A stretch of DNA of 32,339 nt from an uncultured Clostridia bacterium (lineage in GTDB: Bacteria; Bacillota; Clostridia; TANB77; CAG-465): assembly GCA_947628575.1 (NCBI GenBank), contig CANRAK010000003.1:1-32339 (forward strand), given 5' to 3'. Under the pieces are notes generated by a model. It did not search any database, was not told the origin of the DNA, and saw only the letters and a list, made by a program, of their open reading frames with translations. A program made the translations under genes and the position numbers. The stretch's first letter is position 1, and every line of letters begins with the position of its first letter. Positions 15,898 through 23,822 of the stretch are shown here, piece after piece.

Positions 15898-16455
15898 ATG
15901 AAAAAAAATAGTGAAAAGAAAAAGATGAATTTTCTATTAAAAGCACTTATTTATATTGGTGTATTGCTATTGATATTTGTTGTAACAATTCTAGGAACAA
16001 AATATTATTTTTATGATAGCGACAGCGCTATTAAAAAAACAGACTTATCTGCAGTAAGTGTAGATGATATTAAATTAGGTCAGAATATAAATGATGTTGA
16101 CTTAACAAAATATACAGCTACAGAAAATGTTGTGGATAATTGTAACTATAATTTTGAGGAACTAAGTATAAAAACAGACTCTAAAGGAGAAATAGAGTAT
16201 ATAAATGCAAATTATAGGAAAGTAAAATTATATGTAGGTCAAGAGGAAAATGTAGAAATAGATAGAGTAAATAAAATATGGGAAATATTAGGAAGTAATT
16301 ATGATACTAAAATGTATAAAGAAAAGGAAAATAATTATTGGAAAATTGCAAAGTATGTAGATACAGAAAATGATATATACTTAGGACTAGTATACTCTAG
16401 ATTTAATAATGAAATGATTAATGTTATTTTATCTAATAAGAAAATTAAAGAATAG
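15898..16455 (+). CDS. Membrane-anchored hypothetical protein, 185 aa
   Basis: Unrecognised family. A basic N-terminus (KKNSEKKKMN) is followed by one hydrophobic helix (about 15-36) and then an extracytoplasmic domain of about 145 residues with alternating polar and hydrophobic beta-like segments (DIKLGQNINDVDL, IEYINANYRKVKLYVG). Topology is probably N-in, C-out. I prefer ATG 15898; an in-frame ATG at 15886 would leave almost no gap to AAGGG. It has its own promoter and a strong terminator, so it is monocistronic. The DIKLGQ…DVDLTKY segment loosely resembles small anchored domains that gauge or bind envelope components, but no function can be given. Confidence 0.75.
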   Translation: MKKNSEKKKMNFLLKALIYIGVLLLIFVVTILGTKYYFYDSDSAIKKTDLSAVSVDDIKLGQNINDVDLTKYTATENVVDNCNYNFEELSIKTDSKGEIEYINANYRKVKLYVGQEENVEIDRVNKIWEILGSNYDTKMYKEKENNYWKIAKYVDTENDIYLGLVYSRFNNEMINVILSNKKIKE

Positions 16456-16458
16456 TGC

Positions 16459-16498
16459 AAAAATAGGTAAGAGTACAACATAACTCTTATCTATTTTT
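16459..16498 (+). terminator. Rho-independent terminator
   Basis: A 16-bp stem (16459-16474 with 16483-16498; core AGGTAAGAGT/ACTCTTATCT, one G-T pair), 8-base loop, T-tract to 16500. Confidence 0.9.
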
Positions 16499-16501
16499 TT
16501 C

Positions 16502-16530
16502 TTGCATTTTAATAAAAACTGTGGTATATT
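16502..16530 (+). promoter_or_regulatory. Extended -10 promoter for the FAD oxidoreductase operon
   Basis: TTGCAT (16502-16507), 17 bases, TATATT (16525-16530) preceded by TGG, an extended -10. It begins right at the end of the previous terminator's T-tract. Confidence 0.65.
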
Positions 16531-16537
16531 TACACAG
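16519..16537. promoter_or_regulatory. Operator-like dyad over the -10 element
   Basis: CTGTG (16519-16523) and CACAG (16533-16537) form a dyad centred on the TATATT -10. The TGTG-N9-CACA spacing is one base longer than Crp/Fnr or Rex sites (N8), so the regulator is unknown and chance is possible. Confidence 0.35.
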
Positions 16538-16556
16538 GAAGTGAGGTATGATACTT

Positions 16557-17996
16557 ATGAATAAAAAATATGATGTTATTGTAGTAGGTGCAGGACCTAG
16601 TGCAGTATTTCTAGCTTATGAATTAATTGAGAAAAAAAGTAATAAAAAAGTTCTACTTGTAGAACAAGGAAAAAGTGTAGATAAAAGATATTGTCCTATT
16701 GAAAAGTCTGGAAAATGTATTCATTGTAAACCAATGTGCAATATTACTTGTGGCTTTTCAGGAGCAGGCGCTTTTTCAGATGGAAAATTATCACTATATA
16801 ATAAAGAAGATGAAGATTTACATGTTGGTGGTATATTACACGAATATATTGGTGTAGATAAAACAAAAGATTTAATAGACTACACAGATAAAATATATCT
16901 AAAATTTGGTGCGGACAAGCATTTAGAAGGAACTGAATATAAAGAAGAAGTAAAAAAGATTTGTGATAAAGCTAAAAAAGAAAATATTACTTTAATAGAT
17001 ATACCAATTAGACATCTTGGAACAGAAAAAAGTCATGAATTATATTATAAAATACAAGAATATTTATTAGAACATGGTACAGATATAATGTTTGAAACTG
17101 CTGTAAAAGATCTAATAATTGAAGATAATAAGGTAAAAGGAGTTAAGGTACAAAACTCTAATGATTATATTGAAGGAAAAGAAGAATGTGAAGAAATATA
17201 TGCAGATAAAGTTGTACTAGCTGTTGGTAGAAAAGGTGCTAATTGGTTAGTAGATATGTGTGACAAACATAATATTACAACTGAGGCAGGAACTGTAGAT
17301 ATTGGTATTAGATATGAACTACCAGATAAGGTTATGGAAAAAATAAATAAATATATGTATGAAGGTAAGTTTATAGGTCGTGTTGGAAGATATAAAGATA
17401 AAGTGAGAACATTTTGTCAAAATCCAAGTGGCTTTGTTTCAACAGAAGTTTATGATAACAATATAACACTTGTTAATGGTCATTCATATAAGGAAAAGAA
17501 AAGTACTAATACAAATTTAGCGATACTTGTATCACATAACTTCAATTATCCATTTAATAAGCCAATAGATTATGGTAGAAATATAGCTAAAAATCTAAAT
17601 GAAATTGGTGCAGGAAAAATAGTTGTACAAAGACTAGGAGATATATACAGAGGAAAGAGAACATGGAAAGAAGAACTAGAAAATAACTCTGTAGTTCCAA
17701 CTTTGAAAAATGCTGAGCCTGGAGATTTAACTTTTGCTATTGGATATAGAACTATGACAAATATATTAGACTTTATACAATCTGTAGATAAAGTTGTAGA
17801 AGGCTTTGCAGCACCAGAGAACCTACTATATGGTCCAGAAATAAAGTTTTATAGTAATAAAGTAAAAATAACAAAAGACTTTGAAACTAGTGTAGAAGGA
17901 CTATATTCTATTGGAGATGGTGGCGGAATGACTAGAGGTTTAATGATGGCATCATGTTCTGGAGTACAAATGGCTAGAATAATTGAAGGAGTGTAA
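16557..17996 (+). CDS. FAD-dependent oxidoreductase, COG2509 type
   Basis: 479 residues. An N-terminal dinucleotide fold YDVIVVGAGPSAVFLAYEL (5-23) binds FAD; KVVLAVGRKGANW is the second nucleotide-proximal segment; the C-terminal GLYSIGDGGGMTRG closes the FAD site. A distinctive cluster C46-x7-C54-x2-C57-x3-C61-x3-C65 runs into GFSGAGAFSDGKLSL. This matches uncharacterised FAD-dependent dehydrogenases grouped as COG2509, whose substrate is not known. ATG 16557 is chosen because it gives the usual short lead to the Rossmann fold and follows GAGGTATGATAC; ATG 16548 is possible. The DUF1653 gene follows after 6 bases. Confidence 0.85.
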   Translation: MNKKYDVIVVGAGPSAVFLAYELIEKKSNKKVLLVEQGKSVDKRYCPIEKSGKCIHCKPMCNITCGFSGAGAFSDGKLSLYNKEDEDLHVGGILHEYIGVDKTKDLIDYTDKIYLKFGADKHLEGTEYKEEVKKICDKAKKENITLIDIPIRHLGTEKSHELYYKIQEYLLEHGTDIMFETAVKDLIIEDNKVKGVKVQNSNDYIEGKEECEEIYADKVVLAVGRKGANWLVDMCDKHNITTEAGTVDIGIRYELPDKVMEKINKYMYEGKFIGRVGRYKDKVRTFCQNPSGFVSTEVYDNNITLVNGHSYKEKKSTNTNLAILVSHNFNYPFNKPIDYGRNIAKNLNEIGAGKIVVQRLGDIYRGKRTWKEELENNSVVPTLKNAEPGDLTFAIGYRTMTNILDFIQSVDKVVEGFAAPENLLYGPEIKFYSNKVKITKDFETSVEGLYSIGDGGGMTRGLMMASCSGVQMARIIEGV

Positions 17997-18002
17997 AATA
18001 TT

Positions 18003-18233
18003 ATGAATATAGAAAAAGGAAAAACATATAGACATTTTAAGGGCCATATTGTTAAAGTATTAGAAATTGGTACTAATACAGAAACAATGGAAGAAATGGT
18101 AGTATATGAGCATTTAGGAGATAATAAAATATGGATAAGACCATATGATATGTTTGCAAGTCAAGAAGACATTAGTAGTAGAAAAGATAATATAACTGGT
18201 CAAAAAACAAGATTTGAATTATATGAATTATAG
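18003..18233 (+). CDS. DUF1653 family protein
   Basis: 76 residues. Family pattern: GKTYRHFKGHIVKVLEIG near the start, ET..EMVVYEHLGD in the middle and IWIRPYDMF near 41-49, then a variable tail. DUF1653 proteins are small beta-rich cytoplasmic proteins of unknown role. AAGGAGTG inside the end of the oxidoreductase gene serves as ribosome site, so the two are one operon. Confidence 0.88.
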   Translation: MNIEKGKTYRHFKGHIVKVLEIGTNTETMEEMVVYEHLGDNKIWIRPYDMFASQEDISSRKDNITGQKTRFELYEL

Positions 18234-18253
18234 GTAGAGTTTAGGCTCTACCT
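18232..18253 (+). terminator. Rho-independent terminator after DUF1653 gene
   Basis: Perfect 8-bp stem AGGTAGAG/CTCTACCT (18232-18239 with 18246-18253), 6-base loop, then TTTT. It starts inside the TAG stop. Confidence 0.85.
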
Positions 18254-18260
18254 TTTTCTG

Positions 18261-18290
18261 CATTACATTTGTGTTAAAAATACATTACAT
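18261..18290. repeat. Two direct copies of CATTACAT, 22 bp apart
   Basis: CATTACAT at 18261-18268 and 18283-18290, two helical turns apart and about 25 bp upstream of the -35 of the next gene. A related TCACATT follows at 18294. Could be a regulator-binding array. Confidence 0.35.
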
Positions 18291-18313
18291 AAATCACATT
18301 TAAATATTATTAA

Positions 18314-18342
18314 TTGTTAATATTGCTTAAAATGTGTATAAT
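18314..18342 (+). promoter_or_regulatory. Sigma-A promoter for the YwqK-like repeat gene
   Basis: TTGTTA (18314-18319), 17 bases, perfect TATAAT (18337-18342), 25 bases before the ATG. Confidence 0.75.
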
Positions 18343-18367
18343 ATAGGTAAACATAGGAGGTTTATTT

Positions 18368-19666
18368 ATGGACGAGTTAAAAAATAAATTAATTGCAGAA
18401 TATATAGAAAGAAATAACATAAAACTTGATGAGAATCAAGATATAGAAGATGTATTAAATATAGAGGATAAATATGATGGATATAACTTAAAAGAGCTAT
18501 CTATTAATGATGAAAAAATATCAATAGAATATGACGAATATGATAATGTTATAAAAAGAACAAGAAATGGAAAAAATTATAAAGAAGTACTAAAGTATGA
18601 TTTTGATGGTAAATTAAACTCTAGTTATTATTCTGAAAAAACAAAAAATGATTTTGATGAAGAAATGTTAAATAAAACTGTTATAAAATATCATAGAAAT
18701 GGTTGTATAAGTAGCAAAACAAATGCTAAATTTACAGATAATAACACATATAATTATTATAAATCAGAAGGATTTACAAATAAAGGAGAACCTCTTTTTA
18801 GTGTAGAAGAAGAGACAAAGCATAATCCAATTCATGAAGATGGAAAAGAGTATAGTACAAAGGTAAGTAAGTCTTTTTATAACGAAGATGGAAAAGCTAT
18901 GTCAAAAAAATATTTTTTAGAAAAGTATCCTGAATATGCAGATGAAATAAATGCACTAGATGAAATGAAAAATGTAGATTATAAAATAAAAGAAGAAGTA
19001 GATGTAAATGGAAATTTAGCACGTCAAATAATACAATATGGAGATTATACTGAAGAAAAAGAATATAAAAATGGAAAATTAGCATCTAAATCTTTAGATA
19101 AAAATACAGAGCAAGAAATTTTACATAAGAAACAAATATATAATAAAAAAGGTGAACTAGAAATTAAGTCTTATGTAAATTATGATAAAGTGAAAAAAAC
19201 AGGTGAATCAAGAATTAGCAATGGACATGGCGACACTATTATGGCAATACATGTAGATAAAGATAAAAAAGCTAAATTAATGTGTTATTCTATAAATTCA
19301 ATAAACCCTAATGAACCAATAAGTAGCAATAAGTTTTATCAAGAGTGTGTGGAAAATGAAGGAAATAATGAGTCATTAAAAAAAGTATTAAATGAAAGAG
19401 ATGTCATATATAATTATACTATAACTAGTGGTTTTGATATTGAAGATGTTTCAAGTAATAAAAATAAACTAGTAAATAGCATTTTAGGAAAAATTAAATT
19501 ATCACGTGAAATGAAGGAATATGAAAAATATCAAGAATATTATCGTGAGTTACATGAAGAACAATCTAAAAAAATGAATAATGATAAAGATAAATTAAAA
19601 ATAGGAGAAAATAAAAGAGAAGAAAAAGATAAAAAAGCAAAAGAAAAAGAAGAGATAGGGAGATAG
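18368..19666 (+). CDS. Hypothetical protein with YwqK/MORN_2-like beta-hairpin repeats
   Basis: 432 residues, no signal peptide or membrane helix. The middle (about 45-290) repeats a short hairpin theme: YDEYDNVIKRTRNG, YDFDGKLNSSYYS, KYHRNGCISSKT, YNEDGKAMSKKYF, DVNGNLARQIIQYG, EYKNGKLASKS, YNKKGELEIKSY. This resembles the Y-x-NGKL pattern of YwqK-family proteins, some of which are antitoxins to LXG-type toxins. The last 60 residues are highly charged (Lys/Glu) and probably coiled or disordered. AGGAGG precedes the ATG. The TAG stop touches the ATG of the next gene, so the two form a pair. Function unknown; the YwqK link rests on pattern only. Confidence 0.7.
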   Translation: MDELKNKLIAEYIERNNIKLDENQDIEDVLNIEDKYDGYNLKELSINDEKISIEYDEYDNVIKRTRNGKNYKEVLKYDFDGKLNSSYYSEKTKNDFDEEMLNKTVIKYHRNGCISSKTNAKFTDNNTYNYYKSEGFTNKGEPLFSVEEETKHNPIHEDGKEYSTKVSKSFYNEDGKAMSKKYFLEKYPEYADEINALDEMKNVDYKIKEEVDVNGNLARQIIQYGDYTEEKEYKNGKLASKSLDKNTEQEILHKKQIYNKKGELEIKSYVNYDKVKKTGESRISNGHGDTIMAIHVDKDKKAKLMCYSINSINPNEPISSNKFYQECVENEGNNESLKKVLNERDVIYNYTITSGFDIEDVSSNKNKLVNSILGKIKLSREMKEYEKYQEYYRELHEEQSKKMNNDKDKLKIGENKREEKDKKAKEKEEIGR

Positions 19667-20002
19667 ATGCGTATGTTATTAGATAAAATAAAAAGTATAT
19701 TTTCTAGTGTTTTTGGTAATAGAAAAAAATTACCAGAAGTAGATTTTAACCAAATATATCAAGATTCAAAAAGTGGTAAAATAGACTTATATTCTTTAGA
19801 TGAAAATACTCTATCGAAGATAGATGAAACATTAGAAAAAGAAGTTATAATAGAAAAGAAAAATTTAGAAAAAGAGATAGGCGAAGAAATAGAGCTTTCA
19901 GAAGATGCAATTGATACAAAAATTCAAGAATTAATTGAAGAAATACATAGATTATTAGTTCAAGTTGAAGAAAGAAATAAAAAAATAGATGCAACTGTTT
20001 AA
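19667..20002 (+). CDS. Small hypothetical protein with coiled-coil, 111 aa
   Basis: Unrecognised. An amphipathic basic N-terminus (LLDKIKSIFSSVFGNRKK) is followed by an acidic region and a long helical segment (about 50-108) rich in Glu and Lys with heptad-like Leu/Ile spacing (KIQELIEEIHRLLVQVEER). It starts exactly after the stop of the repeat protein, with AGGGAGAT as ribosome site (an in-frame ATG at 19673 is possible), so it is likely its partner or a regulator. The amphipathic N-terminus could attach to a membrane. Confidence 0.65.
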   Translation: MRMLLDKIKSIFSSVFGNRKKLPEVDFNQIYQDSKSGKIDLYSLDENTLSKIDETLEKEVIIEKKNLEKEIGEEIELSEDAIDTKIQELIEEIHRLLVQVEERNKKIDATV

Positions 20003-20012
20003 AATGTGAAAG

Positions 20013-20048
20013 AATGGTACTAATTTGTATTAATTATTACCATTTTTT
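20013..20048 (+). terminator. Terminator-like hairpin between the unknown pair and rdgB
   Basis: AATGGTA (20013-20019) pairs with TACCATT (20038-20044), followed by TTTT; inner ATTAAT-type pairing can extend the fold. The ribosome site of rdgB begins 5 bases after it, leaving no space for a promoter. Confidence 0.65.
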
Positions 20049-20064
20049 CTTTGGAGGAGTTTAA

Positions 20065-20664
20065 ATGAAGAAAATTGTAATGGCAACAAATAATGTAGGT
20101 AAAATAAATGAACTTAAAAAAATGCTAAAAGGATATGAAATTTATTCTCAAAAAGAAATGAAAATTGAAGATTTAAATGTTGAAGAAAACGGTGAGACTT
20201 TTGAGGAGAATGCTATAATTAAAGCTAATTCAATTAAAAATTTAGTTGGAAAAGACATATATATTTTAGCAGAAGATTCTGGTATATGTGTTGAAGCACT
20301 TAATGGATATCCTGGAGTAAAAACTAAAAGAGCAGCTCAAGAAGAGCTAAAAAAAGAAGTTACAAATGAAGAACGATATAAACTTTTAATAGAAAAAATG
20401 AAAGATATTGAAAATAGAAAAGTTATATGGCAAACAGTAGTAGCTCTAATTGAGCCTAATGGTAAAGTATCTACATTTATAGGAGAAGTTGAAGGTAGTG
20501 TTGCATATGAGATTACTGGAAATAATGGATTTGGATTTGACCCTATATTTTATATAAAAGAAGAAGGAAAGACTTTAGGACAAATGAGCTTTGAAGAAAA
20601 AGAAAAATATAGTGCCAGAAAAAGAGCAATTGAAAAATTAATTAAATATTTGGAAGAAAAATAA
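20065..20664 (+). CDS. rdgB: XTP/dITP diphosphatase homologue (RdgB/HAM1/YggV family)
   Basis: 199 residues, full family length. It removes pyrophosphate from ITP, dITP and XTP to keep deaminated purines out of DNA and RNA. Seen: ATNNVGKINEL (7-17), ENAIIKA (48-54), the catalytic AEDSG (about 69-73) and GFGFDPIF (about 156-163). Two base-recognition motifs differ from E. coli RdgB: the PGVYSARYAG-type segment reads PGVKTKRAAQ, and the C-terminal SHR reads SAR. The fold and metal site look intact, so it is probably active, perhaps with altered preference. GGAGGAG lies 7 bases before the ATG. Confidence 0.88.
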   Translation: MKKIVMATNNVGKINELKKMLKGYEIYSQKEMKIEDLNVEENGETFEENAIIKANSIKNLVGKDIYILAEDSGICVEALNGYPGVKTKRAAQEELKKEVTNEERYKLLIEKMKDIENRKVIWQTVVALIEPNGKVSTFIGEVEGSVAYEITGNNGFGFDPIFYIKEEGKTLGQMSFEEKEKYSARKRAIEKLIKYLEEK

Positions 20665-20701
20665 AAATTTGTAATAAAAACAAAAAAATGTAAAAAACAT
20701 T

Positions 20702-20730
20702 TTGATTTTTAGTTATTTATGATATACTAT
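20702..20730 (+). promoter_or_regulatory. Candidate promoter for the anchored 404-aa protein
   Basis: TTGATT (20702-20707), 17 bases, TACTAT (20725-20730), 27 bases before the start at 20758. Confidence 0.55.
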
Positions 20731-20757
20731 AATATATGTAAAGTATGGAGGATGTAT

Positions 20758-21972
20758 ATGAATAGTAAAAAAGGAATATCAAAAATTGCAATAGTAATTA
20801 TTATTTTTGTTGTTATATTATTAATAGCAGGTGGAACTATATTAACTATATGGCTTATAGATAAAAATAAACCTGTAACTGAAGTAAAACTTTATGAAGA
20901 ATATAATGAAGGACAGGAAATTTCAAATGATGAATTTGAAGAAGATGAAGTATTAACACCACTTGCAAAAGGTTTAACAGAATATAGAAATGACGAGCTT
21001 GGTGTAAGATTTGGTTATTTTGATAGTATGGAAATACCTGTTGATGAAGAGGCAGATGATGGTACATATATTTCAACAATCAATTCTGAAGAAAAATCTA
21101 CTGTAATTCAACTTAGAATTGGAAAAATAGATGTATCACAACCAGGTATTGATCATATAGATAAACAAAAAGCTGCTCTAAAACAAGAACTAATTGAAGC
21201 TGAAACTTATGAAATAGAAGTTGAAGAAAACGGAAAGAAAGTTACTAAAACTATTGTACCTACAGAAGATGAAGTATCAGATATAGATATATCTTATACA
21301 TTATTTGCAGGACAATTAGCTGTTAGATTTAAATATACAGAAAATGATATGGAAGCAGCTAGAGTATTAACTATTAAGGATGAGAAGGTATACTCTTTAA
21401 CATATAAAGCTGAAAAGGATGATTATAATTATAATGACCAAGAAAAAATATTCCAAACTTTTGAATTTATAGATAGAATTGATGATGTAAAACCAGATGA
21501 TTTAAATACAGTCGTTATAAATGGTAAAGAGTATAGTTTACCAATGAAAGTATCAAATATTGAAGGTTTACCTATAGATTCAAAATACTCTACTGGAAAA
21601 ATTCAACCTAATTATTATACAGTAGTATCACTATATGAATTACAAAATCCAAAATATAGTGGATACATATACAATGCAAGAGCTAGTGTAAATGAAATAG
21701 GTAAAGGATATATTACTGCAATATCTACAGATGTTGACAGAGGAGGAAATATTAAAATATATAAAGGTGTAGAAATTGGAACTACATATGCTAAAGTTAA
21801 AGAATTATTAGGAAGCCCAACTAAGCAATATTATTCAGATGATGAGTCTACACTAACAAACATTTATCAGATACAAGGTGTTACAATACAACTTAGATTT
21901 AGAAATGATGATTTATCTAAACCAGACGAAACATCAAAAGTAGTATCAATATTACTTAGAGTTCCTAGATAA
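20758..21972 (+). CDS. Membrane-anchored hypothetical protein, two-domain, 404 aa
   Basis: A basic N-terminus and one hydrophobic helix (about 9-34, KIAIVIIIFVVILLIAGG) anchor the protein; the rest is outside. The first domain (about 65-240) begins YRNDELGVRFGYFDSMEIP, a pattern seen in PsbP/DcrB-like extracytoplasmic domains. The second (about 245-404) contains GVEIGTTYAKVKELLGSPT and a beta-rich end, similar to domains of clostridial lipoproteins of unknown role. There is no lipobox Cys, so it is held by the helix. ATG 20758 follows GGAGG by 6 bases; an upstream in-frame ATG at 20719 overlaps the promoter. Ends at a strong terminator. No specific function can be given. Confidence 0.78.
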   Translation: MNSKKGISKIAIVIIIFVVILLIAGGTILTIWLIDKNKPVTEVKLYEEYNEGQEISNDEFEEDEVLTPLAKGLTEYRNDELGVRFGYFDSMEIPVDEEADDGTYISTINSEEKSTVIQLRIGKIDVSQPGIDHIDKQKAALKQELIEAETYEIEVEENGKKVTKTIVPTEDEVSDIDISYTLFAGQLAVRFKYTENDMEAARVLTIKDEKVYSLTYKAEKDDYNYNDQEKIFQTFEFIDRIDDVKPDDLNTVVINGKEYSLPMKVSNIEGLPIDSKYSTGKIQPNYYTVVSLYELQNPKYSGYIYNARASVNEIGKGYITAISTDVDRGGNIKIYKGVEIGTTYAKVKELLGSPTKQYYSDDESTLTNIYQIQGVTIQLRFRNDDLSKPDETSKVVSILLRVPR

Positions 21973-21991
21973 ATTAAAATATAATATAAAA

Positions 21992-22028
21992 CCACTTGTT
22001 TTAAATTCTTTTTAAAGCAAGTGGCTTT
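21992..22028 (+). terminator. Rho-independent terminator
   Basis: A 14-bp stem (21992-22005 with 22011-22024; CCACTTG/CAAGTGG plus TTTAAA/TTTAAA, one G-T pair), then CTTT. Confidence 0.85.
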
Positions 22029-22053
22029 ATTATGCTAAATTATTATTTTTTCC

Positions 22054-22082
22054 TTTCAATTTATATATATTTGTAGTAAAAT
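22054..22082 (+). promoter_or_regulatory. Candidate promoter for the recJ-rel operon
   Basis: TTTCAA (22054-22059), 17 bases, TAAAAT (22077-22082), 40 bases before the recJ start. AT-rich surroundings lower certainty. Confidence 0.5.
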
Positions 22083-22122
22083 ATATATATCAAAAAATAT
22101 ATTCTAATGAAGGAGGTAAATA

Positions 22123-23808
22123 ATGCAAAGAATTTGGAATTTGAAGAAATATGATAATAATTTAGTTGAGAAGATAAGAGAAGAGTATAAAGTTTCTGAA
22201 ATTATGGCTAAGCTTATTATATCAAGAGATATAGATTTTAAAGATATAGATAGCTTTTTAAATGGCACTTTAGATGATTTAAATGACCCATATAAGATAA
22301 AAGATATGGATAAATTTGTTAAAAGGGTAGATGAAGCTATAAAAAATAAAGAAAAAATTTGCATTTATGGTGACTATGATGTAGATGGTATTACTAGTAT
22401 AACCATAATGTATAAATTTTTAACTAAGCTTGGTGCAGATATTATGTATTATTTACCAGATAGACTAATTGAAGGATATGGAATAAATAATAATGCCCTA
22501 AAGGAAATTAAAAATAAAGGAGTATCATTAATTATTACAGTAGACTGTGGTATTACAGCAATAGAAGAAGTAAAATTTGCTAAGGAGCTAGGTCTAGATG
22601 TATGTATAACTGACCATCATGAGTGTGCACCGGAATTGCCAGATGCTCTAGCAATAGTAAATCCTAAAAGAAAAGATGATACATCTTCATTTAAGCTACT
22701 TGCAGGTGTTGGTGTAGCATTTAAGTGTATTAGTGCAATAGCAATAAAATATAATTTAGATAAAGATGAGTATCTAAAATATTTAGATATAGTTTCTATT
22801 GGAACTATATCAGATATAGTTCCACTTATAGGGGAAAATAGGATTATATCTAAATATGGACTAAAAATGATGGAAAACACAGAAAATATAGGACTTAAAG
22901 CATTGCTAAAACTAGTAAATGCTAAAGAAATAGATAGTATGATGGTATCATTTGGAATGGCACCAAGAATAAATGCTTGTGGCAGAATGGGTAATGCTTC
23001 TGCAGCAGTCAAACTGTTGCTTGAAAAGGATAAAAATACAGCAGAGAAAATAGCATTAGAGCTAGATAATTTAAATCAAGAAAGAAAAAATGTTGAAACT
23101 ATAATATTTAATGATGCTATGGAAATAATAAAGGAAAAAAATCTTGAATCAAAAAATAGTATCGTACTATATAAAGATTCTTGGCATAATGGTGTTATAG
23201 GAATTGTTGCATCTAGACTTGTTAATATGTATTATAAGCCTGTAATACTACTAACTAAAGAAAATGGTATTATACGTGGTTCAGGACGTTGTCCAGCTGG
23301 ATTTTCAATTTATGATGCACTAACTGATTGTAAAGATAAACTAATACAATTTGGAGGTCATGAGCTAGCAGCAGGACTTAGCGTACAAGAAGATATGCTA
23401 GAAGAATTTATACAATCATTTGAAGAAGCTTCTTTTAAAAGAAAAGATGCTATTTCTGAACAGATTATAAATATAGATGCACAAATAGAAAGAAAAGACT
23501 TAAATATACAGATAATTAGAGATATTAGGACTCTTAAGCCATATGGACAGTCTAATCAGGTACCAATATTTGTATATAAAAATTTAAAAGTTAATGCTAT
23601 AAGAACAATAAAGGACGATAAGCATTTAAAACTAGTATTAAAAGATGATAAAAGCTTAATAGATGCTGTTGGATTTTCAATGGGACCTAGACGTGATGAG
23701 ATAAGGATAGGAGATAAAATAGATGTTGTAGGTAATGTAGAAGTTAATACATACAACACACCTAAAACTATACAACTAGTATTACAAGACTTTAAAAAGT
23801 CAATTTAA
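22123..23808 (+). CDS. recJ: Single-stranded-DNA-specific 5'-3' exonuclease RecJ
   Basis: 561 residues, the short form without the extra C-terminal domain of Bacillus RecJ. DHH-phosphoesterase motifs: GDYDVDG (83-89), VDCG (140-143), TDHHE (163-167) and GTISDIVPL (227-235), which hold two Mn2+/Mg2+; then APRINACGRMGNA. The DHHA1 domain shows HNGVIGIVASRL, SGR and FGGHELAAGLS; an OB-like domain ends the protein. RecJ degrades ssDNA 5' to 3' in recombination and mismatch repair. AGGAGGT precedes the ATG. rel follows after 14 bases; the apt gene often found between them is absent. Confidence 0.95.
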   Translation: MQRIWNLKKYDNNLVEKIREEYKVSEIMAKLIISRDIDFKDIDSFLNGTLDDLNDPYKIKDMDKFVKRVDEAIKNKEKICIYGDYDVDGITSITIMYKFLTKLGADIMYYLPDRLIEGYGINNNALKEIKNKGVSLIITVDCGITAIEEVKFAKELGLDVCITDHHECAPELPDALAIVNPKRKDDTSSFKLLAGVGVAFKCISAIAIKYNLDKDEYLKYLDIVSIGTISDIVPLIGENRIISKYGLKMMENTENIGLKALLKLVNAKEIDSMMVSFGMAPRINACGRMGNASAAVKLLLEKDKNTAEKIALELDNLNQERKNVETIIFNDAMEIIKEKNLESKNSIVLYKDSWHNGVIGIVASRLVNMYYKPVILLTKENGIIRGSGRCPAGFSIYDALTDCKDKLIQFGGHELAAGLSVQEDMLEEFIQSFEEASFKRKDAISEQIINIDAQIERKDLNIQIIRDIRTLKPYGQSNQVPIFVYKNLKVNAIRTIKDDKHLKLVLKDDKSLIDAVGFSMGPRRDEIRIGDKIDVVGNVEVNTYNTPKTIQLVLQDFKKSI

Positions 23809-23822
23809 AATAGGAGATGTAA

